Positions 32,276-41,745 of a DNA stretch of 64,000 nucleotides are shown in pieces. Source of the stretch: an uncultured Clostridia bacterium (GTDB lineage Bacteria > Bacillota > Clostridia > Oscillospirales > Ruminococcaceae); assembly GCA_947629905.1 (NCBI GenBank), contig CANRFM010000010.1, positions 1-64,000 on the forward strand. Reading direction: 5' to 3'. Numbering within the stretch: the stretch's first letter is position 1; each line of letters starts with the position of its first letter. Position numbers and translations under genes: made by a program. Under the pieces are notes generated by a model, which saw only the letters and a program-made list of their open reading frames with translations, was not told the origin of the DNA and searched no databases.

Positions 32276-33940
32276 ATGGAAAACTACCAGAAGTACACAA
32301 GACAGTATTTCGATGTCGTGGATCCGCCCATGCGCTGGGCAAAAAAATCTTACATCGATAAAGCCCCCTTATGGTGCAGCGTTGACCTGCGGGACGGCAA
32401 TCAGGCGCTCATCATCCCGATGAGTTTAGAGGAAAAGCTGGAATTTTTCAAACTGCTGGTGCGTATCGGTTTCAAGGAAATCGAGGTCGGTTTCCCGGCA
32501 GCTTCCGAAACGGAGTACGAGTTCTGCCGTGCTCTCATCGAACAGAACCTCATCCCCGATGATGTGACCATTCAGGTACTCACCCAGTCGAGAGAGCACA
32601 TCATCGCCAAGACCTACGAGGCACTGCGGGGCTGCAAGAACGCCATCGTACACCTCTACAACTCGACCTCCCTTGCACAGCGGGAACAGGTATTCCGCAA
32701 GAGCAAGGAGGAAATCATCGACATTGCCGTATTCGGGGCAAAGCTCTGCAAGGAGTACCGGGAAAAGACACCGGGTAATTTCCGGTTTGAGTACTCGCCG
32801 GAGAGCTTTACCGGAACAGAGCCGGAATTTGCAGCCGAGATCTGCAATGCCGTCCTCGACATCTGGCAGCCCACACCGGAGGATAAGGTCATCATCAACC
32901 TCCCTGTCACGGTCTCCCACTCCATGCCGCACGTCTACGCCAACCAGATCGAGTATATGTGCGACCACCTGAAAAACCGGGAGAACGTCATCGTTTCGCT
33001 CCACCCGCACAACGACAGAGGGTGCGCCGTGGCAGACAGCGAAATGGGACTGCTTGCCGGGGCAGACCGGATCGAGGGAACGCTGTTCGGCAACGGGGAA
33101 CGCACGGGCAATGTGGACATTGTGACCCTTGCCCTGAATATGTTCTCCCAAGGCGTTGACCCGGAACTGGACTTCTCCAACCTCCCGGAACTGACGGAAC
33201 TCTACGAGCGTGTGACACGGATGCAGGTCTACGACCGCCAGCCCTACAGCGGCAAGCTGGTCTTTGCGGCGTTCAGCGGTTCGCATCAGGATGCCATTGC
33301 CAAGGGCATGAAGTGGCGTGAAGAAAAGCAGTGCAGCACGTGGACAGTACCCTACCTGCCCATCGACCCGACCGATGTGGGGCGTGTTTACGAAGCGGAT
33401 GTCATTCGCATCAACAGCCAGTCCGGCAAGGGCGGTATCGGCTATCTGCTCGAAACGCAGTTCGGGCTTGACCTGCCCAAGAAGATGCGGGAGGAGTTCG
33501 GCTATATCGTCAAGGGCATTTCCGACCACGCCCACAAGGAACTGCTTCCGGCAGAGGTGCACGAGATTTTCGAGACGACCTATGTCAATATCCGGACACC
33601 GCTCGAATATCAGGAAATTCACTACGTCCAGAAGAACGGCATTCAGGCAGCTGTCACCCTCACCCAAAGCGGCGAGTCGTACACCATCAAGGCAGACGGC
33701 ACGGGCAGACTGGATGCGGTGAGCAACGCCCTCAAGGCATTCTTGGGGAAGAAATTCACCATCCAGACCTACACGGAGCACGCACTGACGGTTTCTTCGC
33801 AGTCCGATGCGGTATCCTATGTGGCAATTGAAGCGGACGGCAAGCTTTACTGGGGTGTCGGCATCAAGCGTGACATCACGGATTCTTCCGTTGCGGCACT
33901 GTTCAGTGCGCTCAACCGGTGGTTATCTGTAACAAAATGA
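32276..33940 (+). CDS. leuA: 2-isopropylmalate synthase (long form)
   Basis: 554 residues. It condenses acetyl-CoA with 2-oxoisovalerate in the first committed step of leucine synthesis. The TIM barrel begins with WCSVDLRDGNQALI (catalytic Arg and metal Asp) and includes SLHPHNDRGCAVADSEM with the metal-binding His residues and GNGERTGNVDIV. The ordering and length match the type-2 LeuA found in actinobacteria and some Clostridia. A C-terminal regulatory domain (about 425-550) is present, so leucine feedback is likely. ATG at 32276 follows AAAGGCGG. Expression is controlled by the T-box leader. Confidence 0.95.
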   Translation: MENYQKYTRQYFDVVDPPMRWAKKSYIDKAPLWCSVDLRDGNQALIIPMSLEEKLEFFKLLVRIGFKEIEVGFPAASETEYEFCRALIEQNLIPDDVTIQVLTQSREHIIAKTYEALRGCKNAIVHLYNSTSLAQREQVFRKSKEEIIDIAVFGAKLCKEYREKTPGNFRFEYSPESFTGTEPEFAAEICNAVLDIWQPTPEDKVIINLPVTVSHSMPHVYANQIEYMCDHLKNRENVIVSLHPHNDRGCAVADSEMGLLAGADRIEGTLFGNGERTGNVDIVTLALNMFSQGVDPELDFSNLPELTELYERVTRMQVYDRQPYSGKLVFAAFSGSHQDAIAKGMKWREEKQCSTWTVPYLPIDPTDVGRVYEADVIRINSQSGKGGIGYLLETQFGLDLPKKMREEFGYIVKGISDHAHKELLPAEVHEIFETTYVNIRTPLEYQEIHYVQKNGIQAAVTLTQSGESYTIKADGTGRLDAVSNALKAFLGKKFTIQTYTEHALTVSSQSDAVSYVAIEADGKLYWGVGIKRDITDSSVAALFSALNRWLSVTK

Positions 33941-33945
33941 CACAC

Positions 33946-33976
33946 AAAAAAAGGGGCGGCGCTGCTGCCCCTTTTT
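33946..33976 (+). terminator. Hairpin after leuA, immediately before the GH2 gene
   Basis: GGGGCGGC (33953-33960), loop GCT, GCTGCCCC (33964-33971), five Ts; flanking A5/T5 extend the stem. The next gene's Shine-Dalgarno begins at the end of the T run. Confidence 0.88.
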
Positions 33977-33988
33977 CAGGAGGATAAT

Positions 33989-36655
33989 ATGCTTGAAAAG
34001 CTTCAGCTTGACGGAGAATGGGCATTTCTTGCCGACGAGGCGGAACGCTTTGCGGGCTTTGCCCCGGCAGCGGAGGATTTTGCCGACACCATACAGCTCC
34101 CCGGCACAACCGCACAGAATCACAAAGGCACCCCGAACCCGAACCGGGAGGACGGCTGCCTGACCGAGCTGTATCCCTTTGCCGGGAACGCATGGTTCCG
34201 ACGTGTTGTAAATATCCCGGAATCCTGCCGGGGGCAGCACACAGAGCTGTTTCTGGAGCGCACCCGCCTGACAAGCCTGTGGGTGAACGGCAGCTTTGCC
34301 GGCACGCAGAACAGCCTTTGTACGCCGCATCGCTATGATATTTCCCGCTTTCTTGCAGACGGCAAAGCGGAACTCATCCTCTGCGTCAACAATACCCACT
34401 ACCCGACCAAAGGCGGACACATGACCTCTCCCGACACGCAGACGAACTGGAACGGCATCACTGGGCGCATGGAACTGCAATTCTCCGCACCGGATAGAAT
34501 TGTCTCCGTGAAAGCTGTCCCGGAACTGCCCGGCGACCTGCGGCTTTTCCTGCGCACGGAAGGACACGTGGAGAGCTGCATTGCGGAGGGCGAATGGCTC
34601 GGCGAACAGGGGCGCATGGCATTGATACCCGCAAGAACGCTGCACATCCGGAACGGCACGGCACTCCTCTCCCTTGGGGAAAATGCCCCCGTCTGGGATG
34701 AATATACCCCCGTTATCGCCCGCATCCGGCTGCGGTTGCAAAATGGCGAATGCTTCACGTTTGAAACCGGACTGACTGACTTCCGGGCGGAGGGGATGCA
34801 CTTCCTGAGCAAGGGCAGGCAAGTCATGCTCCGGGGCAAGCATGACGGCATGAGCTTTCCGCTGACGGGTGCAGCGCCGACGGATTTAGAAAGCTGGCTG
34901 CATATCTTCCGCACCGCCAAGACCTACGGCATCAATCACTACCGGTTTCACACGTGCTGCCCGCCGGAAGCGGCATTTGCGGCTGCCGACCGGACGGGGG
35001 TCTGGTTGCAGCCTGAAATTCCGTTCTGGGGCACAATGCAAGCCCCCGGTGAGGAGGGCTATGACCCGCAGGAACAGGCATACCTGATCGCAGAGGGTAG
35101 GCGCATATTGGAAACATTCGGAAATCATCCGTCTTTCTGTCTGTTCTCCCTCGGCAATGAACTGTGGGGAAACCCCGAACGGCTTGCGGACATCCTGAAA
35201 GCGTATCATACGCAGGAACAGCGCATTTTATTTACGCAGGGGAGCAATAATTTCCAGTTCTGCCCGGTGTTCCTGCCGGAGGATGATTATTTCACGGGAG
35301 CAAGACTAAACAGGCAAAGGCTGCTGCGGGGCAGCTGTGCTTCCTGTGATCAGCCATTCGGGCACGTGCAGACGGAACGCCCGGCTACGCTGCACAGCTA
35401 TGACCCGCTGATCTGTCCCGAAAATCAGCCCCACCCGGAAAAGCCCATTCTTGCCCACGAGATCAGGCAGTACTGTATGTACCCGGACTTCACGGAGATC
35501 CCGCAGTACACCGGTGTCCTGCAAGCCCGGAATTACGAGATTTTCCGGGAACGGCTGCAAGCGGCAGGCATGGGGGAACAGGCGGAGGACTTCTTCCGGT
35601 GTTCCGGGCAGCTTGCCGTGCAGTGCTACAAAGCGGAAATCGAAGCCGCTATGCGTTCGGCACTGATTTCAGGCTTTCATCTGCTCGATTTGCAGGATTT
35701 TCAGGGGCAGGGTACGGCAGTGGTCGGCATCCTCAATGCCTTTCTAAAAAACAAAGGGCTTGTCACCCCAGAGGTCTGGCGGGGCTTCTGCTCCGATGCC
35801 GTGCTGTTGGGGGAATTTGAGGACTACTGCGTGACGGATGCGCTGCGGATGACCATTCAGCTTCGCTATCACCGTCCCCAGCCCCTGCAAGACAAGCTCC
35901 GCTACACGGTAGAGCGTGAGGGTATCTGCCTGTACAGCGGTGAAATGGCGGTGAAAATTCACGGGCAGGGTTTGTTCACGCTTGGCAGCTTTTCCGTGCA
36001 GCTTCCGCCCGTGGAGGAAATTCAGCCCGTCACCGTGAAGCTTCATCTTCCGCAGACGGAAAACACCTACACCCTGTATCAGATACCCGACACGACTATG
36101 CCGGCAGGACAGGCAGAGGGTGTCTGCGTGACTACCCACCTGAAAGAAGCGGAGGCGGCTTTACAGAGCGGCGGTACAGTCCTGTTCCTGCCCGAAAAAC
36201 TGAAACAAAGCATCCCCGGTGCTTATTGTACGGATTTCTGGTGCTATCCGATGTTCCGTTCGATTTCGGAAAGCATGGGGTCGGAGCTGCCTGTGGGTAC
36301 GCTCGGACTTTGCATTGCAGCGGAACACCCGGCACTGCGTGGTTTCGGGAGTGAGACCTACACGACCCCCCAATGGTATGAGCTCATCACCCATGCCGAT
36401 TTTGCCGTTTTAGACGGACTGCCGGTGCAGCCTATTGTACAGGGGATCGACAATTTTGCACGCAATCACAAACTCGGACTGCTGTTCTCGTGTCAAGTCG
36501 GCAGCGGAAAGCTGCTAATCTGCACGGCAAGGCTTGCGGAATGCAGCCGCCCGGAATCCGCATGGTTTCTGCGTGGGCTGCTGCGGTATGCCGCATCGGA
36601 AGAATTTCAGCCCGAAGCGACCCTGACACCCGATGCACTGAAAAGCCTATGCTAA
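33989..36655 (+). CDS. Glycoside hydrolase family 2 enzyme (cytoplasmic)
   Basis: 888 residues without a signal peptide. The N-terminal jelly-roll sugar-binding domain (about 1-180; LDGEWAF, then LWVNGSFAGTQNS), an immunoglobulin-like domain, and the (beta/alpha)8 catalytic domain from about residue 270 (YGINHYRFHTCCPPEAAFAAAD) follow the GH2 order. The acid/base Glu391 is in SLGNELWG; the nucleophile is probably the Glu in AHEIRQY (about 492). A C-terminal ~300 residues is less typical. Likely substrates are beta-galactosides, beta-glucuronides or related oligosaccharides brought into the cell; specificity is not readable. AGGAGG is 5 bases before ATG. Confidence 0.82.
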   Translation: MLEKLQLDGEWAFLADEAERFAGFAPAAEDFADTIQLPGTTAQNHKGTPNPNREDGCLTELYPFAGNAWFRRVVNIPESCRGQHTELFLERTRLTSLWVNGSFAGTQNSLCTPHRYDISRFLADGKAELILCVNNTHYPTKGGHMTSPDTQTNWNGITGRMELQFSAPDRIVSVKAVPELPGDLRLFLRTEGHVESCIAEGEWLGEQGRMALIPARTLHIRNGTALLSLGENAPVWDEYTPVIARIRLRLQNGECFTFETGLTDFRAEGMHFLSKGRQVMLRGKHDGMSFPLTGAAPTDLESWLHIFRTAKTYGINHYRFHTCCPPEAAFAAADRTGVWLQPEIPFWGTMQAPGEEGYDPQEQAYLIAEGRRILETFGNHPSFCLFSLGNELWGNPERLADILKAYHTQEQRILFTQGSNNFQFCPVFLPEDDYFTGARLNRQRLLRGSCASCDQPFGHVQTERPATLHSYDPLICPENQPHPEKPILAHEIRQYCMYPDFTEIPQYTGVLQARNYEIFRERLQAAGMGEQAEDFFRCSGQLAVQCYKAEIEAAMRSALISGFHLLDLQDFQGQGTAVVGILNAFLKNKGLVTPEVWRGFCSDAVLLGEFEDYCVTDALRMTIQLRYHRPQPLQDKLRYTVEREGICLYSGEMAVKIHGQGLFTLGSFSVQLPPVEEIQPVTVKLHLPQTENTYTLYQIPDTTMPAGQAEGVCVTTHLKEAEAALQSGGTVLFLPEKLKQSIPGAYCTDFWCYPMFRSISESMGSELPVGTLGLCIAAEHPALRGFGSETYTTPQWYELITHADFAVLDGLPVQPIVQGIDNFARNHKLGLLFSCQVGSGKLLICTARLAECSRPESAWFLRGLLRYAASEEFQPEATLTPDALKSLC

Positions 36656-36772
36656 GCCACGCAAACGCCGCTTAGATTATGCATTCACCTTTTTCTCCGG
36701 ATGTCATACTATGTACTATGGACGGCGGAAGAAACGCCTTCCAAATACAATAGACTAAAGGAGTTACGACTT

Positions 36773-36910
36773 ATGAACGGATGCTTTGATGGTGGTTGCT
36801 GCTGGATCATTATCCTGCTCATTCTTGTTTGCTGCTGCTGCGGCAACAACAATGGCTGCGGGTGCGGCTGCAATAACAACAACAACAACGGTTGCGGCTG
36901 CGGCTGCTGA
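36773..36910 (+). CDS. Small Cys/Asn/Gly-rich membrane-associated protein
   Basis: 45 residues from ATG 36773, 8 bases after AAAGGAG. The sequence has an N-terminal MNGCFDGGCC, a hydrophobic segment WIIILLILV, a run of four Cys, then Gly-Asn-Cys repeats (NNNGCGCGC twice). About a quarter of the residues are Cys. Similar proteins in Clostridia are annotated as high-cysteine chorion-like proteins or compared with the small YjcZ-type spore proteins. It could be a metal-binding or cross-linked surface peptide. It is a single gene with its own terminator. Function unknown. Confidence 0.75.
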   Translation: MNGCFDGGCCWIIILLILVCCCCGNNNGCGCGCNNNNNNGCGCGC

Positions 36911-36923
36911 CCCACGTGCAGAG

Positions 36924-36955
36924 AAGCCCTGTTCCGGATGGAGCAGGGCTTTCTG
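36924..36955 (+). terminator. Terminator after the Cys-rich gene
   Basis: AAGCCCTG (36924-36931) pairs with CAGGGCTT (36944-36951), followed by TCTGCTG. Confidence 0.75.
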
Positions 36956-36980
36956 CTGTGTTTCAGGACGTTCTGCCATA

Positions 36981-37011
36981 AAAAAGGTGCAGCGGAAAAT
37001 CGCTGCACCCT
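36981..37011 (-). terminator. Terminator of the thrH transcript
   Basis: GGTGCAGCG (36986-36994) pairs with CGCTGCACC (37001-37009); on the minus strand the stem is followed by TTTTTTAT. It stops transcription from thrH (stop at 37017). Confidence 0.85.
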
Positions 37012-37016
37012 TTCGT

Positions 37017-37616
37017 TTATTTCACTGCCCGGATAGCTGCCAACAGGTCGTCAAATTCCTCGAATGCCGGGATCTCCGGGTGTTCCTGCCGGATCTGCGG
37101 TGTGCTCCGGAACAGGAAGCCTGCCTTGCTTGCTTGGATCATGGCAAGGTCATTAAAGCTGTCTCCGGCGGCGATCGTCTCAAAGCCGACAGACTGGAGT
37201 GCCTTGACGGTCGTGAGCTTGGATTTTTCGCAGCGCATCTGATAGCCGGTGATCTCCCCGTTTTCCGCAACGATCAGGGAATTGCAGAACAGGGTTGGAT
37301 AGCCTAACTTCTTCATCAGCGGCATGGCAAACTGCGTGAATGTGTCGCTTAAGATCAACACCTGCCCTTCTGCCCGCAGGGCATCGAGAAATGCCTTTGC
37401 ACCGGGCATGGGGTCGATTTTGGCAATGGTCTCCTGAATTTCTTTCAGCCCCAGTTTATGTTCTTTGAGTATGGCAAGGCGATACTGCATGAGCTTGTCA
37501 TAGTCCGGTTCGTCACGGGTCGTTCTGCGCAGTTCCGGAATGCCGCTTGCTTCCGCAAAGGCGATCCAGATCTCCGGAACGAGTACCCCTTCCATATCCA
37601 GACAGGTAATGTTCAT
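37017..37616 (-). CDS. thrH: ThrH-type phosphoserine phosphatase / homoserine phosphotransferase
   Basis: 199 residues, HAD superfamily. The nucleophile motif is D7-M-E-G in CLDMEGVLVPEIWIAF, which matches ThrH rather than the DxD of ordinary SerB. Motif II lies in LILSDTFTQFAMPLM, and motif IV in AAGDSFNDLAMI. ThrH transfers phosphate from phosphoserine to homoserine or hydrolyses phosphoserine. The adjacent upstream gene is homoserine kinase, so both routes to O-phosphohomoserine are side by side. ATG follows AGGAGG; it has its own promoter in the 78-base gap. Confidence 0.9.
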   Translation of the reverse strand: MNITCLDMEGVLVPEIWIAFAEASGIPELRRTTRDEPDYDKLMQYRLAILKEHKLGLKEIQETIAKIDPMPGAKAFLDALRAEGQVLILSDTFTQFAMPLMKKLGYPTLFCNSLIVAENGEITGYQMRCEKSKLTTVKALQSVGFETIAAGDSFNDLAMIQASKAGFLFRSTPQIRQEHPEIPAFEEFDDLLAAIRAVK

Positions 37617-37659
37617 CTTCCATTCCTCCTAATTATTTTTCAGGGAAAACCCTCTTCAT

Positions 37660-37688
37660 AGTATACCACATCCCGGAAAAAATTGCAA
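37660..37688 (-). promoter_or_regulatory. Promoter of thrH
   Basis: Minus strand TTGCAA (37683-37688), 17-bp spacer ending TGG, TATACT (37660-37665). It lies partly at the end of thrB, so thrH can be transcribed independently. Confidence 0.7.
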
Positions 37689-37694
37689 CCGATT

Positions 37695-38603
37695 TTAATG
37701 AATTTCCGGTGTTGTTTTTTGCAGGGTACAGCCTGCATTGTCAATGCTCAGCTCCAGCACCTGCCAGCCTTTCATGCCGGCATTGTCCAGAGAAAACCGC
37801 AGTTTTCCGGCAAAATAGGCATTGTCCTCGTCTGCGATCGCCATTACCGTAGGACCTGCCCCGGAAATGTATACGGCATATGCTCCGTGTGCGTAGGCAA
37901 TGTCAAACACCTCCCGTGCCCGTGGGATGAGTGCCATCCGGTAGGGCTGGTGCAGTTTGTCATGAACTGCCGTGCGCAGGTTCTCAAACTTTCCGGTCAG
38001 GAGAGAGGCGGAGAACAGGGCTGCCCGTGACAGATTATAGACCGCATCCTTGTGGGAAACTTCCGTGGGGAGACAGGCTCTTGCCCGTTCGGTTTTCAGC
38101 TCGAAGTCCGGGATCATTGCCGCAAAGCGGAGTTTTGTGTAGACTTCCTGCTTCACCCAGTGCACCCGCCGCCCGTCAAAGACTGCCGTCACGATACCGC
38201 CGAGCAGTGCCGGGGCAGTGTTGTCGGGGTGTCCCTCGATTTGTGCCGCAAGGTCAACAAGATCATCCGTTTGCAGCGGGTTGCCGAGGAGCTGATTCGC
38301 CCCCACAAGCCCTGCCACGATACACGCCGAACTCGAACCAAGTCCCCGTGTCATGGGAATGCGGTTCGTCTGCACCAGCCGCAGCCCTCTGAGGGTCTTG
38401 CCGCAGACCTGATACAGATCCTTTGCAGCCGTGTAGATCAGGTTGCTTTCATCCGTCGGGACGGGGGTATTGTCTGTCGAGGAAATGGCAACCGTGTCGC
38501 ATTCCTCCATTTCCACGTCATTGTAAAGCTGCAGGGCAAGCCCCAGCGCATCAAAGCCTGCGCCAAGATTTGCACTGGTAGCGGGAATTTGCAGTTTGAT
38601 CAT
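37695..38603 (-). CDS. thrB: Homoserine kinase
   Basis: 302 residues, GHMP kinase fold. It converts homoserine and ATP to O-phospho-homoserine for threonine synthesis. The N-terminal IPATSANLGAGFDALGLAL is the family's opening block, and the ATP-binding motif TRGLGSSSACIVAGL is near residues 83-97; GAGPTVMAI lies toward the C-terminus. ATG at 38603 follows AAGGGG. It is 53 bases downstream of the yfhO stop without a terminator between, so it may be cotranscribed with yfhO. Confidence 0.95.
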   Translation of the reverse strand: MIKLQIPATSANLGAGFDALGLALQLYNDVEMEECDTVAISSTDNTPVPTDESNLIYTAAKDLYQVCGKTLRGLRLVQTNRIPMTRGLGSSSACIVAGLVGANQLLGNPLQTDDLVDLAAQIEGHPDNTAPALLGGIVTAVFDGRRVHWVKQEVYTKLRFAAMIPDFELKTERARACLPTEVSHKDAVYNLSRAALFSASLLTGKFENLRTAVHDKLHQPYRMALIPRAREVFDIAYAHGAYAVYISGAGPTVMAIADEDNAYFAGKLRFSLDNAGMKGWQVLELSIDNAGCTLQKTTPEIH

Positions 38604-38656
38604 GGTATCATCCCCTTTTTGACAGGATATTCCGGCAAGCCGGAGAGGGTGACGCA

Positions 38657-41479
38657 TCAGGCAGCTGCTTTGACGGCTTTCTTCTTTCTGCGGCGTTCCC
38701 GGAGTACCTTGTTGTTTTCCCGGTCATAGCGGTAGAACAGCACCAGCATCCCCACGCCGATCACGAACAGGATCACACCTGCCACGAATCCGGGCGGTAT
38801 ATAGGAGAATGTCACAGTATGCGTTCCGGCTTCGAGCGGGACATAGATCATTGCCTTGATGCATTCCAGTGTTCTGACTTTTTTGCCGTCCACTTTCACC
38901 GTCCAGCCGGGTTCGTAGGGGATGGACGTGAACAGCATCTGCCCGTCCTGCGCCTCGACCGTACCCTTGATGTAGGTGTCGGAATACTTCGTCACCTGAA
39001 GCTGCCCGGCTTTGAGCTTGTCAATGTCGTTCTGGAACAGATCCCGGTTGAAGTAGTAGAAGAACGGCTTCTTGATGATGACCGCATTCTGATCATTATC
39101 GACCGTCAGACGCAGGGAGAGCTTTGTGCCAATGTCGTATTCTCCCATGCTGAAAACACAATAGTTGCTCTGTGCATCGAAATAAATGCCGTAGCCCTTG
39201 AAGTCATAGTCCGACTTCTCCTCGTTCCAGACACCGAGCCAGAGGTTGGCTTTCTGCTCGTTTTCGGTCTTGAGGAAGCAGAAGATCTCCTCCGTACTTT
39301 CCACAGTGAAGCGGTAGTCCACAGTCGGGTCGCCGCTGTCCATTTTGGTGTAAGTTACCTGTCCGTTGTAGTCCCCGACCGTGACCGCACCGAGCACTGG
39401 TTCGCCGAAGTCAATGGGCGTGTAGTATTCCGAATGCTCTGCGATCTGTCCCTCTGCATCAAAATTCGTCTGCCCCAGCATGGTGCTCAGCAGAATGTTC
39501 TGACTGTTGAACGGGTTGTCATTGCCGAGGTGATCGATGCGCAGCAGATCGTCACTGACCATATAGCCGATAGAGAGCGCATTCGGGTTTTCGTAGATGC
39601 TGATCGTCTTGTCGACCGAGGTAGGCTTTCCTTCGGCGTCCTTACCGCTTTTGTCGGTATAGTCGTACTGCCCGACCTTGACATATGCCTTATGCAGCAG
39701 CGGACGGGCGGGAGAATCCCCTCTGTCCAGCACATAGCGAATACCCATGAGCGAGTCCGCTAACTCTGTTGTGCCGTCATAGCGGGAATAATAGCTCCGG
39801 GTGTTGTAGCCGAGCGTTTCGATGAAAGCAAGCGTTTTCGCATTCATGACGGAGCTGGAGTGGGTGAGACCTTTCAGTCCGAAAGCAAGGTTATCATTGA
39901 TGCAGCGGGAGAAAGTTTTCTCCGAACGGTACAGCCCGTCGTTGAGTTTCTCCATGGTCTTTGTGGCAGCACGCCCGGACTGGATGTAGGTGCCATAGGA
40001 AGCTCTTGTGGAGTAGGTGACTTCCTCGTCCACGTCTTTCAGGGTGTTGACCGTGTTGAACACCAGCTCCCCGGAGATCACACAGAGGAGCATGACCGGC
40101 ACGACCCAGCTGGAAACCTTGCTTTTTTTCGGGTAGAGCATGATCAGGTACACGGCAGAAAGCCCGATGGTGAGCCAGATAGAGCCCATGATGTCAAGAT
40201 GTTCATAGCCCCTGCCCTGAATGTAGAGCACCACCGCCAAGATCCCGAAGAAGATCCCCCCGAAATGTCCCGGCGATATGCCGTCTATTTTCTCAAAGGC
40301 GGAAGCTGCCATACTCAGCAGGATGAACGAGATGATGAACGAATACCGGAACGGCAGCCAGTTCGGGACTTGTCCGCCGTGCCACCACATATCGACCGGC
40401 TTGATATACATACTGAAAAACATAGCAACCAACAGGAAGCCATAGCCCAGTTTGCGGCGCAGGGTGATCTTCCGGTTCAGGAAGAAAACGGGCAGCAGGA
40501 CAATGGTGAGTACCCCGCAGTAAATTTCCGGGCTGCCCTGTACATTGACGGAGTCGTACTGTGCCGTGAGCAGCTGTGCCAGTACGGTGACAGGCTCAAA
40601 CTGTACATGAAAGCTGTAGTCCGGGTCGGTGAAGTCAAATTTACCAAGCTGGAGCGCATTGTAGACCGGCAGGATCATAAAGGCGGAAAGCATGACGGCA
40701 ACCAGTGTCGAAACCCCGAAATTGCACACGGTATAGACATAATTCCCTACTTTGCCACGGCTGCCGTCCTTGCCGAAGAACAGGTAGTAGATAAAATACA
40801 GCGCCGTGAAAATGCCGATCATGTAGCCAATATAGAAATTGGCAACGAACATGATCGCCAGCGGAATGATATAATTCAGCTTGCGCCCGTCGTCGATGAG
40901 GTATTCCACGCCCAGTGCGACCAGCGGCAGCATCACCAGACCGTCCAGCCACATCGGGTCAATGGTCTGAATGACCATATACGCCATCAGCGCATAGCAC
41001 AGGGAAAAGATCGTTGCGTGCAGCGGCTTCATGCCCTTGGACTTTTGCAGGTAGAGACTGAATGTCACACCTGCCGAACCGATCTTGCACAGGATCATGA
41101 TGAGCAGGCTGGTGAGCATCCATTTTTCCGGCAGAAGCATGGGGATCAGCGTGAACGGGCTTGCCAGATAATAGCCGATGATGCCCATGTAGCCGCCGGA
41201 CAGGTTGCGTGACCAGCTGTAGAAGAAGCTGCCGTCTCCCCAGAAGGCATCCCGCAGCGCCTCAAAGTAATACACATACTGCGCATTCAGGTCGAGTGCG
41301 AGAACGGATTTTTCCCCGAACGGATACAGCCCGAAAATCGCATAGGAAATGTACATCAGCACGACCGGCAGAAAGAACGCCAGAAAATACCAGCGATTCC
41401 GGACAAACCAGTGCCGGACGGCTGTCAGGATACGGCTGCCGAGCGGGGCAGCGGATGCGGTTGTTTTTTCGTTTGCCAT
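38657..41479 (-). CDS. YfhO family membrane protein
   Basis: 940 residues. A polytopic membrane protein with about 13 hydrophobic segments in the N-terminal 520 residues, a large extracytoplasmic domain (about 520-895) and a last transmembrane helix near residues 900-922 before a very basic tail. Family blocks include NAQYVYYFEALRDAFWGDGS and YSWSRNLSGGYMGI. YfhO of Bacillus is a GT-C-type protein involved in lipoteichoic-acid glycosylation; that role here is inferred from family. The start is ATG 41479 behind AGGAGG; the 116-codon extension upstream is unsupported and includes the promoter. Confidence 0.88.
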   Translation of the reverse strand: MANEKTTASAAPLGSRILTAVRHWFVRNRWYFLAFFLPVVLMYISYAIFGLYPFGEKSVLALDLNAQYVYYFEALRDAFWGDGSFFYSWSRNLSGGYMGIIGYYLASPFTLIPMLLPEKWMLTSLLIMILCKIGSAGVTFSLYLQKSKGMKPLHATIFSLCYALMAYMVIQTIDPMWLDGLVMLPLVALGVEYLIDDGRKLNYIIPLAIMFVANFYIGYMIGIFTALYFIYYLFFGKDGSRGKVGNYVYTVCNFGVSTLVAVMLSAFMILPVYNALQLGKFDFTDPDYSFHVQFEPVTVLAQLLTAQYDSVNVQGSPEIYCGVLTIVLLPVFFLNRKITLRRKLGYGFLLVAMFFSMYIKPVDMWWHGGQVPNWLPFRYSFIISFILLSMAASAFEKIDGISPGHFGGIFFGILAVVLYIQGRGYEHLDIMGSIWLTIGLSAVYLIMLYPKKSKVSSWVVPVMLLCVISGELVFNTVNTLKDVDEEVTYSTRASYGTYIQSGRAATKTMEKLNDGLYRSEKTFSRCINDNLAFGLKGLTHSSSVMNAKTLAFIETLGYNTRSYYSRYDGTTELADSLMGIRYVLDRGDSPARPLLHKAYVKVGQYDYTDKSGKDAEGKPTSVDKTISIYENPNALSIGYMVSDDLLRIDHLGNDNPFNSQNILLSTMLGQTNFDAEGQIAEHSEYYTPIDFGEPVLGAVTVGDYNGQVTYTKMDSGDPTVDYRFTVESTEEIFCFLKTENEQKANLWLGVWNEEKSDYDFKGYGIYFDAQSNYCVFSMGEYDIGTKLSLRLTVDNDQNAVIIKKPFFYYFNRDLFQNDIDKLKAGQLQVTKYSDTYIKGTVEAQDGQMLFTSIPYEPGWTVKVDGKKVRTLECIKAMIYVPLEAGTHTVTFSYIPPGFVAGVILFVIGVGMLVLFYRYDRENNKVLRERRRKKKAVKAAA

Positions 41480-41533
41480 GTTGTTCCTCCTGTAACATTC
41501 AGCATTTCTCTTTTTGCAAAGACATACAGGAAT

Positions 41534-41562
41534 ATTATACCACGGTTTTCCTGTTTTTGCAA
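41534..41562 (-). promoter_or_regulatory. Promoter of the yfhO-thrB unit
   Basis: Minus strand TTGCAA (41557-41562), 17-bp spacer ending TGG, TATAAT (41534-41539). Confidence 0.75.
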
Positions 41563-41682
41563 GGAGATTTTTCTGTTTTTCGGTAAAAAGGCAAAGAATT
41601 TGCAGCTTTTCTGGATTTTTCGTGAAATTGCACAAATTTTGACTTCCGCACTGTGCAAATCGGGAACATTTGCCGGAATCAC

Positions 41683-41711
41683 TGGACAAATGCGCTGAAA
41701 CATGGTACAAT
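41683..41711 (+). promoter_or_regulatory. Promoter of the aldose epimerase gene
   Basis: TGGACA (41683-41688), 17-bp spacer ending TGG, TACAAT (41706-41711), 35 bases before the ATG. Confidence 0.6.
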
Positions 41712-41745
41712 GTAACTACTGACTGACTACAAAGGAGGATACCCA

